Program-made: the position numbers and the translations under genes
Shown here: positions 41,333 through 52,559 of the stretch, piece after piece
How positions within the stretch are numbered: the first letter of the stretch is position 1
Layout: the number at the start of each line of letters is the position of its first letter
Notes under the pieces: model-generated
What the model was told of the DNA's origin: nothing
The model's input: the letters and a program-made list of their open reading frames with translations, nothing else
Database searches by the model: none
NCBI RefSeq assembly: GCF_035222375.1
Contig: NC_085889.1
Coordinates: forward strand, 62,001 to 126,000
Length of the DNA: 64,000 nucleotides
Source of the DNA: Podospora pseudocomata
Taxonomy: Eukaryota; Ascomycota; Sordariomycetes; Sordariales; Podosporaceae
Direction: 5' to 3'

Positions 41333-43075
41333 ATGGCAGATGTCGATATTCACGAAAAGCCAAAGGAAAAGAGATCCATCCGCACATGGACCCCCTGGCT
41401 CGAAATCGTGGCGCTCTCGGCCATTCTTATTTGTATCATCTGCTCAGCCGTTGTTGTCACCGTCTCTCACGATCAAGAAGTCTCAACCTGGCGCATCAGC
41501 CCGGCTGTGTGGCTCGCCATCTTTTCGGCCATCTCTAATGTGGCTTTCAGCTCTGCTCTGGCCGCAGGCATTGCCGTACGTTTCTGGCTCTGTGCTTCGG
41601 GCGGCACTCAACTCTCCCAGCTTCATTACATCTGGGATCATGGCCGCGGTCTCGGCTTCTGGCCCGCCATCAAGTCCGGCTCCGAAGCTCGCAAAGTAAC
41701 CCTCATCTGTACTATCGCATACCTCGTTCAGTTTGCTTCGGGCCCTCTGTTTCAGCGATCAACCCACACCTTGGCTCAGAACCGGGTTGTCCAGCAGAAC
41801 ATGTTCTTTGACATTGCCAACAGAATACCCGATGGATGGTCGGGAAACTGGCAGTCAGACAGGACAGTCATTCACAACAGGAGGGTCATGTCGCAAACCC
41901 AAGCCTGGTACCGCAATGACTCCATCACTGTACCATCTACGGAAGGATATGTATGCGATGGCACTTGCTCCGGGTCGGTCCGCGGTGCGGGTTTTGTATA
42001 CACGTGTGCCCCTACCACTTACCAACCCCTGGACTTGTCAACAAACGCCTCACACAAAGCCACCGTCTTCCACATCCGAGCCGAGCTAGTTGCCGACGAA
42101 CGGTCCGAACCATTACTCACTCTCTTGACCAAACACATTGACAAGCTCGAGGGCAACTGCCAAGCTACTGTCAAAATCGATCGCTGCAACATCACCGCCG
42201 CCGTGGTGGAACATCCCGTCATCATCCAAAATTCCACCGCGTGGTTTGATCACTCTGCTCTCAAGTTCAATCAGTCACTGCCCATCATTTCACCATACAT
42301 TTCCGCCGGTGATTCCCTCACCACGCCGATCAGCTCGGGAGTCGGTCCGCTCGCCGGCCTGCAAGCCTTTGTCTCTGGACACATGTACGATAATGCGACC
42401 ACAACCTTCAATCCGACCCTCAAGAAATGGCTCTTTGCTGGACCGGGGCCGGGAACATTGGCCGACGTCTTCTTCAGGGCTGAGCCTTGGGATTTTGGGA
42501 ACCACAGTCTCATCAGCTGTGGGCTGATCTGGGACAGCCCGACAGAATATGTGCTTGCAAATCTGCACGAGTGGCAGTTTCGTGTGGCCGAGAGAGTGGG
42601 CAGGGGTACCGAGAGGCAGAGCTTTGAAGTCACCAAAACGGTTCCGGTCTTGGTGTTTTGGAGCGAGAAGCAGTATCTGGGCCCAGCGTTGGCGGTTGCA
42701 ATACTGGGGTTGCTCTTTGTGGCGAGTCTCAGTTGGGGTTGGTGGAGGCTTGAGAAGCCGGTTACGCTCAGCCCTTTGGAGACGGGCAAGGTGTTCGGTG
42801 GTGGCATCTTCAGGGGTGTCAGGGGCGATGCCACTGTCAGCGAGATTTTGAGAGAGGTTAGGGATATTGAGGTAAGAGTTGACACCGAGAGTGGGGTTGG
42901 TGCAGAGGATCGGATCACACGGGTAGAGGTCGAGATGCAAAGACCCAACAAGGTATACACCACGGGGTCTGGCTGCGGAATCTATTTGTCCGAAGGGATC
43001 GAAAGGGGCGAAGGATCACAAGGCGGGTCAGTTACAGGTAGCACACGAGTGCAGAGTCACCTGGGGCAGGCCTAA
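41333..43075 (+). CDS. DUF3176-like fungal membrane protein
   Basis: A single exon of 580 residues. The layout is a short cytoplasmic N-terminus, helices at about 24-46 (VALSAILICIICSAVVVTVS) and 57-82, a cytosolic loop with SQLHYIWDHGRGLGF, a third helix (TLICTIAYLVQFASGPLF), a large ectodomain of about 310 residues with paired cysteines and several N-glycosylation sites, and a last helix (GPALAVAILGLLFVASLSWG) before a cytoplasmic tail. The Trp-plus-helix pattern and the loop are those of the DUF3176 family, found only in filamentous fungi and of unknown role. Family membership is recognised by layout, so a related uncharacterised family is possible. Confidence 0.7.
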   Translation: MADVDIHEKPKEKRSIRTWTPWLEIVALSAILICIICSAVVVTVSHDQEVSTWRISPAVWLAIFSAISNVAFSSALAAGIAVRFWLCASGGTQLSQLHYIWDHGRGLGFWPAIKSGSEARKVTLICTIAYLVQFASGPLFQRSTHTLAQNRVVQQNMFFDIANRIPDGWSGNWQSDRTVIHNRRVMSQTQAWYRNDSITVPSTEGYVCDGTCSGSVRGAGFVYTCAPTTYQPLDLSTNASHKATVFHIRAELVADERSEPLLTLLTKHIDKLEGNCQATVKIDRCNITAAVVEHPVIIQNSTAWFDHSALKFNQSLPIISPYISAGDSLTTPISSGVGPLAGLQAFVSGHMYDNATTTFNPTLKKWLFAGPGPGTLADVFFRAEPWDFGNHSLISCGLIWDSPTEYVLANLHEWQFRVAERVGRGTERQSFEVTKTVPVLVFWSEKQYLGPALAVAILGLLFVASLSWGWWRLEKPVTLSPLETGKVFGGGIFRGVRGDATVSEILREVRDIEVRVDTESGVGAEDRITRVEVEMQRPNKVYTTGSGCGIYLSEGIERGEGSQGGSVTGSTRVQSHLGQA

Positions 43076-43293
43076 TGGCCGGTTTGCAACAGTTTGATGC
43101 TCTGGAGCTGAACCTGGATACCTTAGCTGTTCGCGTCGAGTTCTTGCACTACCCATGACTTCAATAGCCACGACTCAGCATCCGAGATATATACGTTCTT
43201 GCGATAGACAATATCAGGCATTATGTAAAGACTGTTCCTTCAGACACTCTCTCGCACGCGTTTCCACACCCTCCATATAGGATTCCAGTTCGT

Positions 43294-44402
43294 TCACATG
43301 CCAGGAAGCTTGTCAAGCCCTGTTACTCTTGTTAGTCTGAACTTTCTCTACAGAGCAAACAATCAAGAGGGGAAAACTTACAGCCATCGATGTTCTCCTT
43401 CACGGTCGTGGTCTGCAGCTTGCAGTTATTGGCCTGCGCCACGCTCTGCGACTTGATCCCGTTGCTCAACAGCGGCGTCGAGTCCATGGCTCTCTGCAGA
43501 GAATCGCCCTTCCAACCAAACAGATAATCGGCATGGGTCCCGTATCCCTTGCTATCGCCATAACTCCAGACAAAAGGCTGAGAGCCATCTGTAGGCCAGA
43601 GGTCCTTGTTGTTGAAGGGGGTGGTGTCCCACATTGTCTCCAACGCCACCTGCGGCATCCGGACGGGATGGCTGGAGGGGCATGGGCCGGCGTTGGTGAA
43701 GGCACCCTTGCCGGTGTTGTACATGTGGTCTTGGTGGTTAGGGCTGTCGAGATTCTTGCCGTCCCAGCAGGCGGGGAAGTGGTGAATGGCCATGATGCCG
43801 GCTGGGCAAGGCTCCTTGGGGAAATCGGCCGTTTCGGGGAAGCGGGTCATGACGTCCTTGAGGCAGGTGTAGCGGAGGCCGGGGTTGTTGCCGTTGGTGG
43901 CGGTAGGCGAGCCGACGGTCATGCGGAAGCCGGGCTTGAAGGCGGTGATCTTTTGCTTACCGTTGGAGTTGAAGTCTTGCTGGAGGTAGTAGACTGTCAT
44001 GCCCCCTGTCAAGGAGCCGAGTAGGGCGTTGGGGTATTGTCCCACGCGCTTGTAGGAGCCGTTGCGGGCTTTGAAGTACATGACGGCGGTCCAGTAGTTG
44101 GTAAAGTCCTCGCTTGTAAATTGGGTTAGCCTGGTGTGAAGATGATGACATTCGATGAGAGGTAAGGATACCTACCTGAAGGAACAAGTGGTGCAAGTGG
44201 CCTTCTCGGCGATGTCAACCTTGGGATCCATGGTTGCGTTAAAGGCGTTCCCGCCAATGATTTGGTGGACATGAGACGAGGGGACCTTTCCGGGCTCGAC
44301 GATGGGATCAAGGCGCTGAACCGTCAAGGTTGCGCACCCGAAACGGAGGTACGCTTGGGCCGGGGCAGCAAACCCAAGTGCGGCGAGGGAGTTCCACTTC
44401 AT
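43294..44402 (-). CDS. secreted DUF1996 protein
   Basis: Three exons (44176-44402, 43382-44112, 43294-43319) with introns of 63 and 62 nt (donors GTAGGT and GTAAGT, branch CTAAC in both) join in frame to 327 residues. The last exon is only 26 nt and encodes the conserved ending WLDKLPGM. A short signal peptide (MKWNSLAALGFAAPAQA) is followed by LRFGCATLTVQRLDPIVEPG, HVHQIIGGNAFN, TCTTC, SEDFTNYWTAVMYF, GMTVYYLQQDF, HFPACWDGKNLDS and HPVRMPQVALE. These are the successive blocks of DUF1996, a family of secreted or surface fungal proteins (WSC-associated in some) with no proven activity. The His/Trp/Asp-rich conserved blocks suggest polysaccharide binding or cleavage, which is inference. Confidence 0.9.
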
Positions 44403-45869
44403 GATGTTCTTTGTGATGACGATAATCCACGATGATCGTGGGAACAAGACAAGGCTACAAAACAGGTCGAGTCCAGGTCTAAATACCTGACGGGTCTTTG
44501 TATTCTGCTATTCTTCTCATTCAACCTTGGGTCAGAGCGACAGCCGGCCTACAGGATGCATTCCCAGCGTGGTTGGCACCACCGCGTTGATAGCTCCCCT
44601 TTATCCAGACATCATCCACGTCGGCATGACCTGCTTGGGCCTTCGTCCCAGCTCTATATCCCCGCATTCTTGAATGTTTGGTTCGTCCAATAACCATACT
44701 TATCCCTCCCCTCAATCAAATGTTTCTACCTCTCAAAGATCTTTTACTGGCTGTTGAACAATCACTATGTAAACAGAGGACACATCCATTCTGCCACATG
44801 CGGCAACTTTGATACCGATTGGTTGCCGCCAGGATGTCATACAAGGCCTGATCAAACTGTAAGTAGGAAGACAATCTCTAGCAAGTACTCGGGTTGGTGG
44901 CCTTTCATTTAAGCTTCGTCTAAATCCCTGTGCACTACTCGGCTCTCCTTCCGAACCCGAGGACAGACCAGGAAACAACAGGCTGTCACGGCAGTTAAGC
45001 AATTGGATGGGCTTGTGTGCTGCATATCAAGCTCTCTCGCTTCTTGCTCGGCAAACCTCGTTGACACCGGCAGATTGCTCTAGATTGAGTGGGGCATTCG
45101 GATGTGAGTTCCGCTGTCGGTAGAGGCAAGGGGAATGCCGGAGGTAGGTTGTTGAAAGGGGGGTTAATGATCAACATTTACTGGGCAGGAGAAAGCTAGC
45201 TGTAAGCTAGTGGGCAAGAGTTCAGTTTTCGAACAAGTTTCTATCCATAGATTGCAAAGCTGGCTGCCCGAGCCTTCCTCCAGTCATAAGCGCATTTAAC
45301 CGAGGTACTGTTCTTGAGTGATTCAGACAGTTGCGGGTACGCTGTACTCGACCCTACCTACCTACCTTGCGTATCTAACTTATTGAGGCTCCGCTGTTTC
45401 GAGTGCTGAGAAAACAGGGGGTTAAATACCTGGGACCCCCAAGTTTCAGTAGGTATGTATATTTCCATCTCTATTCATGTACAAATTGAAAGTAGCTGTG
45501 TAAGCCCTATCGACAGATCTCCCTCACTCAAACGCCATTAAAGCCATGATCCCCTTACCCCCGCCCGTAAAGTCAAGTTGGCTGCTTGTTCATATGTATC
45601 GTTATTCATTGCTGAACATCTCTGTGTTGTTTACTCTGACCTCTTCGGGCGTGAGCCCTTCCAAGTGTTGTCTTTTCTGCGTCCCTTTTCCTTCATAGTC
45701 TTGCTGTTCCATTTTTCTGACGCTATCGAGTGTCGTTTTGGTACCTAGGCAGTAAACCTGTTGACATCATCCCGGTGTCTATTAAGCCCTGATCCCACCC
45801 GCTCGTGATCTCATTCGGGATTTGTGCATTCTGGTACCGAATCGGACTTGACGGTGAAGCTGTGAGACG
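44403..45869. other. intergenic, 1.47 kb
   Basis: Promoter of the DUF1996 gene and 3' flank of the zinc-finger gene. A CTACCTACCTACC run lies at about 45353-45365. No gene was recognised. Confidence 0.4.
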
Positions 45870-47075
45870 CTAGGTATCTTGCGACGGGCGATATTCCGGC
45901 GCAGAAGCCTCGCCTTCCTCGAGCGTGTAGATGATCCACCGTTTTCCAAGGTGTGTAGACGGGATGGCAAGAGTCAAGGCTGTTGATGTCAGAGCTGGCA
46001 CTATGATCTTTGGTGATGGCCTAGTAAAAGTAAACTTGGATGACATGGACCTGGGTACCTTTGGCTCCTTTGGCTTTAACTCCTTCATGGTCAACTGTGG
46101 CTGTGAAGGGGTGGATGGAATTGATTTCCGAGGTAGCAATGAGGGTGACTCTGGAGCATCTTGCTCATCATCGTCGTCTTCGTCCTCCTCGGCCGCAGTT
46201 GAGGCTTCGCCTGTCGGTATTGCAGAAGAGGATTCAGACCCCGGGTTTGATTTCTTGCCACTGCACGCCTTGACGTATCGATGTCTCTGAAGCAATGGCA
46301 AGTTTTCTTTAGTCAGTTTCCTTAATAGGTACAAGACAGCCAAAAGACATACCTTGAGGGCATCTTTGCGTGAAAAGCACTTGTCGCAGTGAGGACAAGG
46401 AAACGGTTTTGTGGCTGAGTGTATCCTTCTGTGTCGTTTGAGATCGTGGTTTCGGCTGAAACACTGAGTGCAAATATCACATTTGAATGGTCGATCCTGC
46501 TGAGAGGACTCTCTTGACACCGGATAGACACTCCCTCCTACCCGCACGTTGAACTCATGATATGGCCCACCTGAACTGCCTATTGATGGGAGTGACGGAG
46601 GCGGTTGACCAAATCCTTGGGGCATATACCCTTGATGCTGATGAGCTACCATTCCGGCGGGCGGAGCTAGAGGCCCACTATGCGCGGGATAATGGCTTGG
46701 ATGTAGTGAGGGGGGATACTGGGAAGCGGGCGGAAGAAGACTGGTGATGGGAGGAAGCTGACCTCCGAATCGGGATGGAGAGGATGATTGTGGCGGAGAT
46801 CCGGGCAATGGCTTCCGTGCGTAATACTGTTCCTGGGATCCCGAGTCTTGGTGTTGTGAAGACAGCTTTGAATTCCACGCCGGTTGGAACCCGGGGCTGC
46901 TGGCAGCGGATAAAGAGTAGACAGAGCTGGGGGAGTGTAGGTCGCTTGCCTGGGGGCTTCTATCGTCGGCCCCAGAAAGCGGAAAGTCGGATGACGGCGG
47001 GAGCGAGAAAGGGGGCAGTCCATCGCGGTACTGTTGTCTTCTATCATGAGATCTCGGTGATGATTGTTCCGCCAT
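45870..47075 (-). CDS. C2H2 zinc-finger transcription regulator
   Basis: Two exons (46353-47075 and 45870-46286) with a 66 nt intron (GTATGT...CTGACT...TTCAG) give 379 residues. The first 190 residues are Pro/Ser/Gln-rich, a typical activation region. Finger 1 is CDICTQCFSRNHDLKRHRRIH (C199, C202, H215, H219). Finger 2 is CPHCDKCFSRKDALK-RHRYVKAC, with Cys in place of the last His (C227, C230, H243, C249), and the splice junction falls inside it. A Lys/Ser and then Glu/Asp-rich stretch (EEDEDDDDEQD) follows. The paired fingers resemble Crz1/Msn2-type fungal regulators, but assignment to either is not justified. The intron is in frame without a stop; see the findings. Confidence 0.85.
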   Translation of the reverse strand: MAEQSSPRSHDRRQQYRDGLPPFSLPPSSDFPLSGADDRSPQASDLHSPSSVYSLSAASSPGFQPAWNSKLSSQHQDSGSQEQYYARKPLPGSPPQSSSPSRFGGQLPPITSLLPPASQYPPSLHPSHYPAHSGPLAPPAGMVAHQHQGYMPQGFGQPPPSLPSIGSSGGPYHEFNVRVGGSVYPVSRESSQQDRPFKCDICTQCFSRNHDLKRHRRIHSATKPFPCPHCDKCFSRKDALKVCLLAVLYLLRKLTKENLPLLQRHRYVKACSGKKSNPGSESSSAIPTGEASTAAEEDEDDDDEQDAPESPSLLPRKSIPSTPSQPQLTMKELKPKEPKVPRSMSSKFTFTRPSPKIIVPALTSTALTLAIPSTHLGKRWIIYTLEEGEASAPEYRPSQDT

Positions 47076-48189
47076 TTCTTCAGCAATTCCCTACATAACA
47101 CAGGAAAGTGAGATGTTCTGGGAAAGACAGAGAGTGTCCAGTGTGACTGGGCCCGTTAGTCCTGGTCCGCATCTCAGCTGAACAGACCCCCGTCCCTTGA
47201 ACAGGTGTGGCTGCGCCGTAATAGGCATCGCGCAAAACGCGCTTCCTTGGCGACAGCCTCTCAGAAGCTAGCACCGGTCATTTATTGCATGCCGAGCCCT
47301 GGTATTTCTTCTTTTTTACCTCATCCCGCACGGGAAGCCTAAGTCAGATGTGGTGCGACATTGTTGGACCCGTGGAAGCCACTGACAGAAGACTGAACAC
47401 CGCAGACCATGGCGCGGAGTTGCAGTGGTACCCTTGGCAGAACGCCTCTTTTCTAAATCAGCATGATATACCTGACGTCTTGTTGAGATCCCCCCCCTTG
47501 GCAGTCAGTCGTCTCTCATGCTTTCTGTGAGATATCAGTATCTGAGCTACCGATTCGGTCTCTGCCACGCCACCAAGAGGTCCCTTCCGATGGCTGGTAC
47601 GTCGCTCACCTATCGAAGCTAAGAAGCACCCGGTGATGTACATGCATGGCGTGACGCCACCGAGCCACGAAGACACCGAGTTAACTGAAAGACGGACGAA
47701 AAACTCCAGGAAGTGTCTTTCACGGCGCGGCGCCGGCCAGAACAATCCAGATGTTTCAAGTGCTGCGCCTCAGGTAGACTTTGGGGACCAATTATTGTGG
47801 ATAGACCGGTGTAAGACGCGCGCCGTGTGGTCACACAAGCTGTCTGGGCGCTGAACATACATGTAAGCTATTTAGGTAAGGTGCAGAACGACACCGCCTG
47901 ACATTGGGACCTCGCATACTGGCAAAAGAGGCAGAAGATCATCATTATGAGGCTCTGCCGACCTCTTTGGTCACGAGCAGCCAACTCGGATTACTTTTGA
48001 AAGGATTGCAACATTCCGCTTCATCCAATAACAAACAGTTGGCGGGTTGGGCAATGTTCTTGCACACGGCTAGAGCAATTCAGGGGTTCAGGGGGCGGGC
48101 AATGCATCAGACTTCCCACCATTGCTTCATGTTTTATAAATCTAGCCTTCGTCGCTGCAATCAACAAATCGGAGACCATATCGATTTAA
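47076..48189. other. divergent intergenic region, zinc-finger promoter
   Basis: Spacer between the regulator gene and tRNA-Glu. No coding feature was recognised. Confidence 0.4.
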
Positions 48190-48281
48190 TCGGGTATGGT
48201 GTAGCGGTAACATCGTTGACTCTCACTTCTCAGAAGTGTCTGTTCTCTCAACAGCCCCGGGTTCGACTCCCGGTATCCGAG
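48190..48281 (+). tRNA. tRNA-Glu (anticodon CTC) with a 21 nt intron
   Basis: The acceptor stem TCGGGTA pairs fully with TATCCGA (one G-U), with discriminator G. The D arm is GTGT-AGCGGTA-ACAT, the anticodon stem is GTTGA/TCAAC, and the T arm is CCGGG-TTCGACT-CCCGG. The anticodon CTC is at 48222-48224. The intron at 48226-48246 follows position 37. U1-A72 and discriminator G fit eukaryotic tRNA-Glu. TCTCTTTTT directly after the gene is a Pol III terminator. It lies 175 nt from the stop of the convergent protease gene. Confidence 0.93.
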
Positions 48282-48456
48282 TCTCTTTTTCCCACACTTT
48301 CTCACTTGCACAGACACATCATCTTGATACACGTGCATTTTTATTTTTTTGGAGACTGCCTCGCTATTTTTATGCTTTCTTGCTCAATCAAACCCATAAC
48401 GCCCCCTCCCACAATTCCATTATTGAAACCCATCGACGCCATTGTATGTGGCGAAA

Positions 48457-51109
48457 TTATGGCAGGCTCAGGAACAGCTTCAATAATTTGGGATAGATGG
48501 GCGTACTGTTACATGTTACTGTTAGCAGAGCTCTGACGAAAACCAAGACTGTTTATTGAAGCTTACCCAAGTCCAGTGACTGGATCCCAACCCTCTTTCA
48601 CCGGGAAGCCGTTGCTCCCACATCCTGGGTTTGATCCAGAAGTGATGTCAGTGAACACTTCGGGATGATCATACTGCCTCGTAGTTAGCATTATTTCTTC
48701 ATCGCACCCTTCGAGATACTGACCAAAACTTGGTGGATAAACCCGACTGGCCGCTTGCCTCGGACTAATCTCTCCTCGTTGATTAGAGTAAGGATAGAAG
48801 CCCAAACCGGTACCGCCACCGAGGTACCACTCATGCTATCAGCATATCCTCTGAGAACAACCCTGTAGTTGTCTCCAATGGCCGAAACATCAGGATAACC
48901 TCTGCCGCCTTTGTTGAACCTCTTGCCCCTCTCTTTTCCCAGCACACTGCCCAGCAAACTTGGCTCCCATCCCCACTGCGTGGAGGCTGCTGTAGCCGTT
49001 AGGTTGTATCCCAGCTCTGTGACGTTGGCCCGCTTCAAATACGCAGCCACGTGCTTCTCCTGCCATGGCGGCCTCATGAAGACATTTGAAAATCCCCCTC
49101 CAGAAGCAAATCTCTCTGTGGCTGTCTCGATGAACTTGCCCTTATTCTTGGGGTCGGCCTTGACCAGTGTAGCACCCACGCTCAAAACATAGGGACAGTT
49201 TCCCATGATTCTTGGAGAGAACACCTCTCTATTCGGGCCTAAACAGCCAGCCTGAGGGTCCCCCCTCCTTCCACCGACGCCATAGTCGCCAGAGGACTCT
49301 ACCACAGTGACCCCCTGCAGTGAAAGCTTCAATATCTCCATGCACTGCCTGCGGGTGTAGGACTCTGGCCAGGCGTGCTCGAAGCCCGAATAGGAGATGG
49401 ATATGACGTTTGTTGGGCGGTAAGTGCCGCACATCAAGTCGCCTTGGTAACCGTATCTGTCGTTGTTCGGGTTCGGGTACTCGGGATCGCGGCAGGAGTC
49501 GTCAGCACAATTTCCTGTCTGATTGAAGGCGGCCATGGTGCAAAAGGAGCCATCGATGGCGTCAAAGAAGGCTTTTATCTCGTCAGTATTTGATCAAGAC
49601 ACGTTAGCAATGAAGCCACTCACTATTGAAGAAGCCAGGGTATCTTGTATCAGCACGAGTCTGGTCTTGCTGGTACCATTCGTCGTCTGTTTGGAACAGA
49701 ACAGTTTTTTGAGGCCATACCAACGGAATAGCCACTTGGAAATCAAGATTGGCCTCTTCTCCTGCTAGCTGGGGATCCTCAATTGGGCCCTCGGCGCCGT
49801 TGATCGACTTGAGTTCGGGATGAGTTCCTTTCGGGATCCATGGAGCGACATATTTCCAATAGGTATCCATGTCTTGTTGATTGTAGTGCTGAGCAAGACC
49901 TTGAAAGATACCCAACTCGTTGCCTTTAGTCGCTTTCGTTCCAGCTGGGATTTGATACTGGTCTATCACCCATTAGCTGCTTACATCTCTCAGTCAAACA
50001 TTTTGAACCTACTTCGGATACATTGAGGCGTGATGTCCACATCACAGCCCTCTGTTACCTCGAACTCATCTTCATTCTGGTCCGGCTGGATATTTCCGGC
50101 TGGTTTGGTGGCAGTAGGAGTAGACACGCTGGTGCTTGTCGCCCCTGATCCTCCCTGTCCCTTTCCCTTGCCTCTATCTTTGTCTTTATCCTTATCTTTG
50201 CCCCCCTTCTTTCGTCCTTTGCGGTCACCCGGGCGTCTTCCCTTCTCGTACCAACTATCGTACCAGACCGACCCTCTCCGTCCCACCATCCTCTTGACAA
50301 TCTTCTCATCATATCCACCAGCCATCAATTTGATGCCGGGAGTTATGTAATCAATGTGATGCGAAATGTTGTGAGGAACATGATATCTGTGAAGCATTTC
50401 GTCAGCAAGATGATCCGACATGGAAGGAACGCGTTGGAAAACAAGCGCTCACTCTGAACAGGCAATGTTTGTTACCCCAGATTCAGGGTGTTCATAAACA
50501 TGAAACCGAGCAAAAAGCAGTTTCTCGACCTCCTGAACCGGCGCGTTGAACTGAATCCACTATTTCGCACCCGTCAGTACGTTAATGCCCTCAACTTCCC
50601 AATCACTCGACCTGTGTAAACTCACCTGCTTGTTCCCCGACAATCCTAGCCTTCTTTCTTCCACGCCCGAGGCCTTCAGCCACTGCTTGACCTCGCCCAC
50701 CGCCTGTGTTCCCGGCGCAAAGAAGTCGACCACCTCTCGAGCAGTCAAGTGCTTCCCGTAGTTCGGCGATTTCGGATTCGATCTACTCCGTTTTCACGTC
50801 AGCCTTTTCCCCAAATAAAAGAAAGAAAAACAGAAAAGTCACACACATGTCCATTAGCAACTTGTGCGCCCGCTCCTCCTTTTCCCGCCCCTGTTTCAAG
50901 CCAATTCTCACAGGCAACGTCACCCCATCCCTGACCAGATCCCTCTTCACCCAGCCCTGGAGTTGCCCGTCATGCTGCCGTTCGTGAAGATCATGCGACC
51001 TCGGCACGATCAGAGGCCTCCCTGACCTCGCTGTCGTTGGGCCGCCCTCCACCAAAAAGGCCAGCCCCTGGACACTGGCGACAGTAAGAAGAACTGATCG
51101 AAGAAGCAT
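48457..51109 (-). CDS. secreted sedolisin (S53) protease, tripeptidyl-peptidase type
   Basis: Eight exons (50847-51109, 50626-50782, 50453-50559, 50013-50386, 49624-49962, 48724-49571, 48567-48673, 48457-48505) join in frame to 747 residues; introns are 50-66 nt. A signal peptide (MLLRSVLLTVASVQG) leads a pro-domain (SNPKSPNYGKHLTAREVVDFF, YHVPHNISHHIDYITPG). A basic linker comes next, then the catalytic domain. The Glu/Asp pair is in EEANLDFQ (E370, D374), the oxyanion Asp in SSGDYG (D509) and the nucleophile in SGTS (S664). The calcium site and ending are GWDPVTGLGTPIYPKLLKLF; the last exon (49 nt) is supported by this motif. It is longer than typical because of residues 217-290, which include KDKDKDKD. 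It acts outside the cell at acid pH. Confidence 0.92.
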
Positions 51110-52559
51110 GCTGAATGGGCTTTTCCGCCGGAGTGTCGAGGAATCGAGGGGAAAAAAGAACACGGGCAACAAAGGGAATAAGGAAAGCAACAGAATCGAC
51201 GGAAAGAAGGGGAGACCCAGAGCGCGTCGACTGGCCGAGGTAGCTTGACGGCACCGTTGATGACCGACGGGAGCTCATACTTATATTGATTCCCTAAATA
51301 GAACAGAGCCATCCTACAGTTTAATATCCCCGATGTGGGCCTGGCCGAGGCCCTTTCCCCAATTCCAGGTTGCCTTCCCCTTGGAAAGTCACCAGCAGTT
51401 ACATCCGATCCCCAGTTCCAGAAATGTCGTTGCATACCTAATCGTCCTCCCATTGGAACGCAATGCACCTCTGCTGATATTGGACCTGACAAGGACAAGG
51501 CAATGCCACTGCGGAGGGCACGTGGCGAGTTACACAATCAATTTTCCCAGTTGCCTCCATGTCCCTAAAGAAGCAATAACCTCACCAAGGTCTAGAAAAG
51601 CCACTACTATATAAAGACACTATTTTAAGCAATGCCTTTCGATTTGTTTTTATCGCCGAGGACGGGCAATCTATTCTGCCGGGTCTTGCATCGGCAGCCC
51701 GCTTAGGTTCTCTGCATCCGAACCACTCACATTGCTCAATGCCCGCCCCTCCTCCCTTTTCTCCCCCTGAGCCTGGACTATGGCGTCCTACCTAACCACC
51801 TAGGCAGGACACCACCAGCTATCATGACAAACAAATAAATGGAAACGTGGCAATTGAAAGCCAAAGGTTCTTGTTCAATCAGAAGATTTCCCTGCCGATA
51901 GAGATCAATCCGGCAAGAGTGTGGATCGCAAGTGGCAACACCGGATAAATGCCCCCAACGCAAGACATCATCATCTCTTTAACACCCGCCGGTACCAAAC
52001 CTCACAAAATAAATTGCTCGGAGCCTCGGAGGCGTACCGAAGACTCGACAGAACCACGCTTCGGCTCGAGCGTTGAACCGCCACAAGTGCCACGTTGGTA
52101 CCCGGACTTGTTGGCTGACCCAACGTGACGATATCAACCTGAATCTATCGCACGCTACCTTGCCAAGACACTTTCCCGTTAGACAACTAGCGGTACCCGA
52201 ACCCGATGATAAGTATCTCTGATGCTTCGGGTTTTTTTGGGCTCGTCCGTGTTGCAAGACACACGACTGCGAGACCTGAGGAAACGATAATGCTTTTTGA
52301 TCAAATTTTTCTTCTTCATTCAGCTCCTGCCGAGATATGAATCCCAGCAGCAGACTCACGGCTAAGATTATCCTATCCCAAAGCGTGGCCTGATCATATT
52401 ACCGCCTCCTTTCTCTTCCCCTAATCCTCCGTCGCAATTCCATCCGGCCACCCATAGATAGTGATGACATTCGTTCCCATGAATGATGTCAAGGGGAAAA
52501 AAAGAAAAGGAAAAAAGACCAACCCAAAAAAAAAACCAACCCCTTCAAAGCCAGCTCCC
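51110..52559. other. intergenic, 1.45 kb
   Basis: Promoter of the protease gene and 3' flank of the carboxylesterase gene. A poly-purine run (GGGGAAAAAAAGAAAAGG) lies at 52493-52510. No gene was seen. Confidence 0.45.

Noticed and set aside
42271-42963. 230-residue frame on the minus strand
   Set aside because: Antisense to the DUF3176-like membrane protein.
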